Part shown: piece after piece, positions 1 to 4,164 of the stretch | Layout: each line of letters begins with the position of its first letter | How positions within the stretch are numbered: position 1 is the stretch's first letter | DNA from: DASUZD01 sp036377055 | Lineage (GTDB): Bacteria; Actinomycetota; Thermoleophilia; Gaiellales; Gaiellaceae | Assembly (NCBI GenBank): GCA_036377055.1 | Contig: DASUZD010000309.1 | Coordinates: forward strand, 1-7,495 | Direction of reading: 5' to 3' | Length of the DNA: 7,495 bases | Position numbers and translations under genes: made by a program | The notes under the pieces: generated by a model | The model's input: the letters and a program-made list of their open reading frames with translations, nothing else | Databases searched by the model: none | What the model was told of the DNA's origin: nothing

Positions 1-750
1 GCCGTCTCGAATACGAGCTCGAACTTCGTCGTCGGGTCAGGGCCCGCGCTCTTCATCTTCGCGACCGAGGAGGGGAAGATCCTCGCCTGGAACATGAGCG
101 TCGGGACGACGGCCCAGGTCGTCGCCGACCACTCGGGTGACGAGGCGATCTACAAGGGCCTCGCGATCGCGGGTGACCGGCTCTACGCGACGGACTTCCA
201 CAACGGCCGCGTCGACATCTTCGACGGCGCGTTCGGCGACGTGAACACGCCGGGCGCGTTCGTGGATCCGAGCATCCCGGCCGGCTTCGCGCCGTTCGGG
301 ATCCAGAACGTCGGCGGGACGATTTTCGTCACGTACGCGAAGCAGGACGCCGACGCCGAGGACGACGTCCACGGCCAGGGGCTCGGCTTCGTCGACGAGT
401 TCGACACGGCGGGGACGCTGCTCGGCCGCGTCGCGACTCGCGGTCAGCTGAACGCGCCGTGGGGCATCGCGCTGGCCCCTGCGAGCTTCGGCCGCTTCGG
501 CGGCGACCTGCTCGTCGGCAACTTCGGCGACGGCGAGATCACGGCCTTCGAGCGAGACTCGGACGGCGTGTTCGACCCGCGCGGGCAGCTCCGCACGGAA
601 GACGGACACGTGCTGTCGATCGACGGCCTCTGGGCACTCCAGTTCGGCAAGGGAGCCGCGAACAACGGCCCGACCGACACGCTGTTCTTCACAGCCGGGC
701 CCGACGACGAGAGCCACGGCCTCTTCGGCACAATCCGAGCGGCGGGCTGA
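1..750 (+). CDS. TIGR03118 family protein, C-terminal part (5' end outside window)
   Basis: The frame is open from base 1 to TGA at 748-750 and gives 249 residues; the true start and any signal peptide lie to the left. The sequence matches my memory of the TIGR03118 family, which has unknown function and NHL/beta-propeller-like repeats. Visible blocks are an FATEEGKILAW segment (residues 20-30), YKGLAI...LYATDFHNGRVDIFD (51-75), PWGIALAPASFGRFGGDLLV (153-172) running into GNFGDGEITAFE (173-184), and IDGLWALQFGKG then TLFFTAGPDDESHGLFGTI near the end (207-245). The repeated short beta-strand pattern with Gly/Asp turns fits blades of a propeller. Members I recall are usually longer (over 300 residues) and exported, so roughly the last two thirds may be present. 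No catalytic residue can be assigned. Codon use is strongly G/C-ending, like the core genes. It converges on dapB with a shared hairpin between them. Confidence 0.85.
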   Translation, partial: AVSNTSSNFVVGSGPALFIFATEEGKILAWNMSVGTTAQVVADHSGDEAIYKGLAIAGDRLYATDFHNGRVDIFDGAFGDVNTPGAFVDPSIPAGFAPFGIQNVGGTIFVTYAKQDADAEDDVHGQGLGFVDEFDTAGTLLGRVATRGQLNAPWGIALAPASFGRFGGDLLVGNFGDGEITAFERDSDGVFDPRGQLRTEDGHVLSIDGLWALQFGKGAANNGPTDTLFFTAGPDDESHGLFGTIRAAG

Positions 751-760
751 ACCGAAAATG

Positions 761-790
761 GGCCGGGGGCGCCGCCGAGCGCCTCCGGCC
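761..790. terminator. Intrinsic hairpin between convergent TIGR03118 gene and dapB
   Basis: A 12-bp arm GGCCGGGGGCGC (761-772) pairs with GCGCCTCCGGCC (779-790) around a 6-nt loop, with one G-U wobble. It sits 10 bases past the plus-strand stop and 9 bases past the dapB stop, so it can serve both genes. Read on the minus strand, the hairpin is followed by CATTTT, a short U tract, so it works best as the dapB terminator. No U tract follows on the plus strand. Confidence 0.7.
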
Positions 791-799
791 TCCGCACGC

Positions 800-1408
800 C
801 TAAAGGATCGCGTCGAGCCCGAGCGTGAGCCCGGCCGGGAGGCTGAGCAGGCGGTCGAGCGCGAGCAGCACCCCAGGCGCGAACGCGTCCCGCGAGGTCG
901 TGTCGTGCCGGATCGTCAGCACCTGCCCCTCTCCGCCGAGGAGCACCTCCTGGTGCGCCACCAGGCCAGGAAGCCGGACCGAGTGGATCGGCGGGTCGCC
1001 CGGCAGAAGCGCCGCCGTCGCCTTCGCGGTGCCCGACGGCGCGTCGCGCTTCGTCTCCGCGTGGAGCTCGACGATCTCCGCCCGCGGGAGGTACTGCGCC
1101 GCCTCGGCCGCGAAGCGCATCATCAGCACCGCCCCCACGGCGAAGTTCGGCGCCACGAACAGCGCGACGCCGTGCTCCCGAGCGAGCCCCTCCAGCGACT
1201 CCGGATCCCAACCGGTCGTGCCGACGACGCACGGCACGCCAGCCTCCAGCGCCGCGCGCACGTTTCCGTCCACTGCGTCCGCTGCCGTGAAGTCCACCAT
1301 GGCGTCGGCAGCGGCGAGGTCGTCGACGAGCTCGTGCCCCGCTCGCTCCAGCGCGGGCCCGAGCGCACGGCCGACCTTCCCGCCGCGCCCGTTGAGGAGA
1401 ATCTTCAC
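800..1408 (-). CDS. dapB: 4-hydroxy-tetrahydrodipicolinate reductase (short form)
   Basis: DapB reduces 4-hydroxy-tetrahydrodipicolinate to tetrahydrodipicolinate with NAD(P)H, in the cytoplasmic lysine and meso-diaminopimelate pathway that supplies peptidoglycan. The 202-residue product has the dinucleotide-binding loop GRGGKVG (7-13), VDFT (38-41), VGTTGW (62-67), APNFAVGAVLMM (86-97), the substrate motif ELHAETKRDAPSGTA (114-128) with catalytic-type His116 and Lys120, and a C-terminal block with SVRLPGLVAHQEV and LTIRHDTTSRDAF. The second His of the usual HH pair is Ala117. The protein is shorter than the usual 245-270 residues: the stretch between the nucleotide loop and VDFT, and the loop after DAPSGTA, are both trimmed. 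The GTG start overlaps the M16 peptidase TGA (GTGA, 1405-1408), indicating translational coupling. All main motifs are intact, so I read it as functional. Confidence 0.95.
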   Translation of the reverse strand: MKILLNGRGGKVGRALGPALERAGHELVDDLAAADAMVDFTAADAVDGNVRAALEAGVPCVVGTTGWDPESLEGLAREHGVALFVAPNFAVGAVLMMRFAAEAAQYLPRAEIVELHAETKRDAPSGTAKATAALLPGDPPIHSVRLPGLVAHQEVLLGGEGQVLTIRHDTTSRDAFAPGVLLALDRLLSLPAGLTLGLDAIL

Positions 1409-2694
1409 GCCGCGCGAGCGAGCAGCGCCGGGTTGATCCGCGCCACCGCGTCGTGGAAGCGCTCCTCGCTCGCCCCCACCCCCGCCGCCGAGAGTCGCTC
1501 GGGCGCGAGCAGGAGCGCGGCGAGCTCGGAGATCGCGTCCGGCTCGACGGCGTCGATCTCGGCGATGATCCGCTCAAACGAGAGCAGCTCGGTGTCGGAG
1601 ATCAGAGACTTGCCGAGCCGGCTCATCCGGTTCGAGGTCGACTCCATCGAGAGCATGATCCGGCCCTTCAGGTTCTCCTTCGCGCGCGCGAGCTCGGCCG
1701 GCCGGACGTTCCCGGCAGCCACGTCCGCGATCTGCTCCGCCGTGATCTCGAGGCACGCGGCGAGGTTGTCCTCACGCGTGCCGAGGTAGACGCCGACGAG
1801 CCCGGTATCCGTGTACTGGGAGGCGAAGGTGTACACGGCATAGGCCATCCCCCGCTTCTCGCGGATCTCCTGGAAGAGCCGCGACGAGGCGGAGCCGCCG
1901 AGGATCGAGTCGAGGAGCGAGGCAGCGAAGCGCCGGCGGTCGGAGCGCGAGATCCCCGGCGCGCCGATACAGACGTTGTACTGCTCGGTGTCCTTCCGCT
2001 CGAAGCGGAGCCCCGGCTGCGGCGCCTTCACGAGCGGCGTACGCACGCGGGCGCCGCGCGCAGGCGTCGGCTCGCGCCGTTGCACCTGGTCGAGCAACGC
2101 GAGCAGCCGGTCGTGGTCGAGGTTCCCGGCGGCCGCGACGACGACGTTCCCGGGCCGGTACATCGCTCGGTGGTAGGCGCCGATCGACCTGCGTCCGATC
2201 GTCGAGATGACCTCGTCGGTTCCGATCACGGGCCGGCCGAGCGGGTGCCCGGCGAAGACGGCTTCCGAGAAGAGGTCGTGCACGAGCTCCTGCGGCGTGT
2301 CCTCGTACATCGCGATCTCCTCGAGCACGACCTCGCGCTCCGAGTCGAGGTCGGCGAAGGTGGGCGAGAAGACCATGTCGGCGAGCACCTCGAGCGCCTC
2401 GGCGAGGTGCGAGTCCGGCACGCGCGCGTACACGACCGTGTGCTCACGCGACGTCGCCGCATTCAGCTCGCCGCCGAGCCCGTCGAAGATCTCCGCGATC
2501 TCCTGCGCGGAGTACGACGACGAGCCCTTGAAGAGCAGGTGCTCGATGAAGTGCGAGACGCCGGCGCGGTCGGCCTTCTCGTCGCGCGACCCGGCGCCGA
2601 TCCAGAACCCGAGCGCGACGGAGCGAACGCTGTCGACGCGCTCCGAGATCACGCGCTCGCCGGAGTCGAGCTCCGTCAGGACGTAGTTCTGCAC
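1405..2694 (-). CDS. M16 family zinc metallopeptidase (insulinase/processing-peptidase type)
   Basis: This 429-residue protein is a single-chain M16B-type peptidase with two homologous halves. The N-terminal half carries the inverted zinc motif HFIEH (48-52: His48 and His52 as ligands, Glu51 as the base) and the downstream EREVVLEEI block (119-127), where Glu126 is the likely third ligand. NAATSREHTVVYARV (78-92) is also typical. The C-terminal half has the substrate-clasping signature beginning GGSASSRLFQEIREKRGMAY (266-285). No signal peptide or membrane segment is visible, so it is probably cytoplasmic. Its substrate cannot be told from sequence. The neighbourhood matches mycobacterial pepR, which lies between pnp and dapB. 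The chosen GTG start gives the usual M16 N-terminus (VLTELDSGERVISER). No Shine-Dalgarno precedes it, but a GATACT box ends 6 nt upstream, suggesting a leaderless transcript. The stop overlaps the dapB start by 4 bp. Confidence 0.93.
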   Translation of the reverse strand: MQNYVLTELDSGERVISERVDSVRSVALGFWIGAGSRDEKADRAGVSHFIEHLLFKGSSSYSAQEIAEIFDGLGGELNAATSREHTVVYARVPDSHLAEALEVLADMVFSPTFADLDSEREVVLEEIAMYEDTPQELVHDLFSEAVFAGHPLGRPVIGTDEVISTIGRRSIGAYHRAMYRPGNVVVAAAGNLDHDRLLALLDQVQRREPTPARGARVRTPLVKAPQPGLRFERKDTEQYNVCIGAPGISRSDRRRFAASLLDSILGGSASSRLFQEIREKRGMAYAVYTFASQYTDTGLVGVYLGTREDNLAACLEITAEQIADVAAGNVRPAELARAKENLKGRIMLSMESTSNRMSRLGKSLISDTELLSFERIIAEIDAVEPDAISELAALLLAPERLSAAGVGASEERFHDAVARINPALLARAA

Positions 2695-2700
2695 GAGCGA

Positions 2701-2706
2701 AGTATC
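2701..2706 (-). promoter_or_regulatory. Candidate -10 box for a leaderless M16-dapB transcript
   Basis: On the minus strand the hexamer GATACT matches the TATAAT consensus at 4 of 6 positions and ends 6 nt before the GTG start of the peptidase gene. That is the spacing expected when the start codon is also the first transcribed base, which is common in actinobacteria. There is no Shine-Dalgarno. The -35 region (CTGCCC at 17-bp spacing) is only a weak match. It lies in a 60-bp divergent gap shared with the zincin gene. Confidence 0.35.
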
Positions 2707-2754
2707 GCCGCCGGACGAAGGCCGGGCAGCGAGGACGGCTACCGTGCGCTGATA

Positions 2755-3105
2755 GTGGAACCAGTGTCCGACGCGGAGTTCGAGGCGTGGGCCGAAGAAG
2801 CCGTCGATTCGCTTCCGCCCGTGCTGCGCGGCGCGATGTCGAACGTCGCGATCGTGATCGAAGAGGAGCCTCCGGCCGGCATGCCGCTCCTCGGCCTCTA
2901 CCAGGGCGTCCCGCTCACACGGCGGTCGAGCTTCTACGGTGGGACGCTTCCCGACAAGATCTCGATCTACCGCGGGCCGCTCGAGCGCGCGTACGGCCGT
3001 GACCGCGCGGAGCTACGCGCGCAGGTCCGGCGGGTCGTCCTGCACGAGATCGCGCACCACTTCGGCATCAGCGACGAGAGGCTCCAGGAGCTCGACCGCT
3101 ACTGA
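2755..3105 (+). CDS. Small zincin-like metallopeptidase family protein
   Basis: The 116-residue product has HEIAHHFGISD (97-107), the extended HExxHxxGxxD zinc-binding motif of metzincin-like folds: His97 and His101 as ligands, Glu98 as catalytic base, and Asp107 as likely third ligand. N-terminal features such as FEAWAEEAVDSLPPVL (9-24), VAIVIEE (31-37), PLLGLYQGVPLT (44-55) and LPDKISIYRGPLE (65-77) match the small Zincin_1/DUF1025-type family (Pfam PF06262). That family is usually about 110-140 residues, so this looks full length. It is cytoplasmic (no signal peptide) and its biological substrate is unknown. The start is uncertain: GTG at 2755 is used; a second in-frame GTG lies at 2764. 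No good Shine-Dalgarno is in range, and a TACCGT (2740-2745) might be a -10 for a near-leaderless message. It is divergent from the M16 gene. Confidence 0.88.
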   Translation: MEPVSDAEFEAWAEEAVDSLPPVLRGAMSNVAIVIEEEPPAGMPLLGLYQGVPLTRRSSFYGGTLPDKISIYRGPLERAYGRDRAELRAQVRRVVLHEIAHHFGISDERLQELDRY

Positions 3106-3113
3106 GCCGCCTA

Positions 3114-3142
3114 TTGACTCTCGTCTAGAGGCTAGATAAAAG
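3114..3142 (+). promoter_or_regulatory. Promoter-like site with palindrome in spacer
   Basis: TTGACT (3114-3119) matches 5 of 6 bases of the -35 consensus. With a 17-bp spacer it is followed by TAAAAG (3137-3142), a moderate -10; TAGATA (3133-3138) overlaps it but at 13-bp spacing. The spacer contains a perfect inverted repeat, TCTAG and CTAGA separated by AGG (3124-3136), which would suit a dimeric regulator. The AT-rich stretch stands out against the GC-rich surroundings. Predicted transcription would begin near 3149, at the foot of the first hairpin of the candidate small RNA. It starts 8 bases past the zincin stop. Confidence 0.5.
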
Positions 3143-3148
3143 ATGTCG

Positions 3149-3250
3149 TGGCCTGAGCCGCTCCACTTCCGATCGCTCAAGGCCGAACCGTCGTCCGCTA
3201 GCGCAGTCGCGACGACGGTGAGGGAGGGGCGCCGCGAGGCGCCCCTCATC
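3149..3250 (+). ncRNA. Candidate small structured RNA, three tandem hairpins
   Basis: Between a promoter-like site and a terminator-like hairpin lie three consecutive stem-loops filling about 100 nt. Hairpin 1 pairs GGCCTGAGC (3150-3158) with GCTCA-GGCC (3175-3184, one bulged A at 3180). Hairpin 2 pairs CCGTCGTC (3188-3195) perfectly with GACGACGG (3211-3218). Hairpin 3 pairs GAGGGGCGCC (3224-3233) with GGCGCCCCTC (3238-3247) on a GCGA tetraloop of GNRA type. The hairpins are only 3 and 5 nt apart. I do not recognise a known RNA family: it is not a tRNA, and it lacks the C-rich loops of the actinobacterial 6C RNA. It could instead be the 5' leader of the genes at 3389-4128 if the third hairpin is read through. 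GC-rich DNA forms chance hairpins, so this is inference from structure and promoter placement. Confidence 0.4.
3224..3247 (+). terminator. Perfect 10-bp hairpin with GNRA loop, probable terminator
   Basis: GAGGGGCGCC and GGCGCCCCTC pair without mismatch around a GCGA loop. No U tract follows (ATCTCAGT), so any termination would be of the U-poor type common in high-GC actinobacteria. It would end transcripts from the promoter at 3114 and read-through from the zincin gene. Confidence 0.55.
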
Positions 3251-3388
3251 TCAGTCGATGGTCGATGCTCGCCAGCCAGACCCAGTTCCCATGGACCACC
3301 GGCGACGTGCAGCTCAGGGCCGTCGAGAAGTCGATCGTCCGAACCGGCCACTGGCGCGGGGACGTGCGGTCCGCTTCACTTGGGCACG
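3251..3388 (+). other. Intergenic stretch with a short coding-like segment
   Basis: No recognisable gene occupies the space between the hairpin at 3247 and the ATG at 3389. From an ATG at 3265 to about 3372, the frame (positions 3265, 3268 and so on) shows an almost entirely G/C-ending codon run of 36 codons (MLASQTQFPWTTG...HWRGDVRS). The bias decays abruptly afterwards, where that frame runs under the next gene. There is no Shine-Dalgarno and no recognisable domain. It may be a decayed gene fragment, a small peptide or chance. Confidence 0.25.
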
Positions 3389-3892
3389 ATGAAGAAGCCG
3401 ACGCTGCCGCCGCTCGGCTCAGCCGAGCGCGACGAGATCCAAACGATCTACGACCGCTTCTTCGACGGCGGCTACGACCTGCGCATCGAGTATTTCGAGA
3501 GCGGTTGGGCGACCGCGCTGCACCGGCATGGTCGTCCTGGCTCGTCGATCTCAGCGCGTGAGCGTGGTGCTACGACGGCCCTCGAAGCCGTGAGGGCGAT
3601 CTGGGAGAGGTACCAGAACGACCCAGCGCTGAACCGGGTGCAAGCCGATCCCGCCCTCCAGGCGATGCGCACCGACAGCTACTACTTCCTCGAGAACGGC
3701 ACCGTCATGATCCGCCGCGGGATCGGCGATTCGCCGTGGCTCGTCCGCTGGATACCGAACCAGACCGCGGGACTCGTGTGGCCGCCGGCGAGGATCAGCT
3801 CCGAAGAAGCCGACTTCCCGACCGACGAGGGCGTCGCTGGCGTCCTCCGGTGGGTCTTGCGGCAACCCTGGGCGGAGAAGACAGCTGCGTGA
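3389..3892 (+). CDS. Hypothetical protein, first gene of a two-gene cassette
   Basis: I do not recognise this 167-residue protein. It looks soluble: no signal peptide or membrane segment, rich in charged and aromatic residues. Visible segments are an acidic, aromatic N-terminal part (DRFFDGGYDLRIEYFESGW, about 23-41), a helical middle (TTALEAVRAIWERYQNDPAL, about 60-79), and a C-terminal part with strand-like stretches (SYYFLENGTVMIRRG, LVRWIPNQTAGLVWPP) ending in VLRWVLRQPW. The ATG at 3389 is chosen because the longer upstream reading (to 3143) is low-complexity, loses G/C third-position bias and runs through three hairpins. No strong Shine-Dalgarno precedes the ATG. The TGA overlaps the GTG of the next gene by 4 bp (GTGA), so the two are co-translated. 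Codons such as CGT, GGT, CAT and TCA are more common than in the neighbours, hinting at acquisition. Confidence 0.7.
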   Translation: MKKPTLPPLGSAERDEIQTIYDRFFDGGYDLRIEYFESGWATALHRHGRPGSSISARERGATTALEAVRAIWERYQNDPALNRVQADPALQAMRTDSYYFLENGTVMIRRGIGDSPWLVRWIPNQTAGLVWPPARISSEEADFPTDEGVAGVLRWVLRQPWAEKTAA

Positions 3893-4128
3893 CCGCGAGC
3901 GAGGCGCTCGAAGCGCTTCGCCTTAGCGCTGGTGTGGATCTCGGCTACTTCGTCGGCTTCAGCCGCGAGCCTGACGGACGGGTCACGTGGGTCACCATCT
4001 CGAAGATGTCGGCAGAGCTCGACGCATTACCGGTGGGCGCGACCGCCGACGACATGGAGGACGCGAAGATCGCCGCGATCGAGAGCATCTTCCTCCCGAG
4101 CGACGAAGGCGACCGCTTCAACCCGTAG
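3889..4128 (+). CDS. Small acidic hypothetical protein, second gene of the cassette
   Basis: This 79-residue product is not recognised. It begins at a GTG overlapping the stop of the upstream gene (GTGA at 3889-3892), which fixes the start by coupling and by codon bias; an upstream extension in the same frame merely shadows the previous gene. The sequence is acidic, with an N-terminal helix (TASEALEALRLSAGVDLGYF), a strand pair around GFSREPDGRVTWVTISKM, and a helix with DDMEDAKIAAIESIFLP. No metal-binding or catalytic motif is visible. A larger protein paired with a small acidic partner by a 4-bp overlap resembles a complex or toxin-antitoxin pair only in architecture; no such family is recognised. 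The last base of its TAG stop is the first base of the terminator stem. Confidence 0.72.
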   Translation: MTASEALEALRLSAGVDLGYFVGFSREPDGRVTWVTISKMSAELDALPVGATADDMEDAKIAAIESIFLPSDEGDRFNP

Positions 4129-4153
4129 AGGGGCGGGATCGCTCCCGCCCCTC
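4128..4153. terminator. Bidirectional terminator between the cassette and pnp
   Basis: An 11-bp perfect stem, GAGGGGCGGGA (4128-4138) with TCCCGCCCCTC (4143-4153), closes a TCGC loop. It begins at the last base of the plus-strand TAG and lies 11 bases beyond the pnp TAA, so it can serve both convergent transcripts. There is no U tract on either side. Confidence 0.75.
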
Positions 4154-4164
4154 GGATGCGCTAC

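Noticed and set aside
1453..2754. Long upstream extension of the zincin gene on the plus strand (open from 1453)
   Set aside because: This part lies opposite the clearly coding M16 gene and gives Arg/Glu/Val-rich sequence with no homology. Only the part from about 2755 matches the zincin family.
3149..3250. Possible tRNA or known actinobacterial 6C RNA
   Set aside because: There is no cloverleaf geometry, T-loop sequence or CCA context, and the loops lack the C runs that define 6C RNA.
3013..3351. A 112-codon minus-strand frame across the zincin 3' end and the intergenic region
   Set aside because: Mixed third-position bias, no recognisable motif, and it crosses the promoter-like site and hairpins.
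3143..3388. An 82-codon N-terminal extension of the unknown protein from ATG 3143
   Set aside because: The translation is Ser/Pro/Arg-rich, third-position bias drops, and the stretch holds three hairpins including a terminator-like one. The ATG at 3389 begins a normal-looking sequence.
3258..3392. A 44-codon frame whose TGA overlaps ATG 3389 as ATGA
   Set aside because: The overlap is attractive, but about half its codons end in A or T in this GC-rich genome and the product is a nondescript Arg-rich peptide. A neighbouring frame has far better bias.
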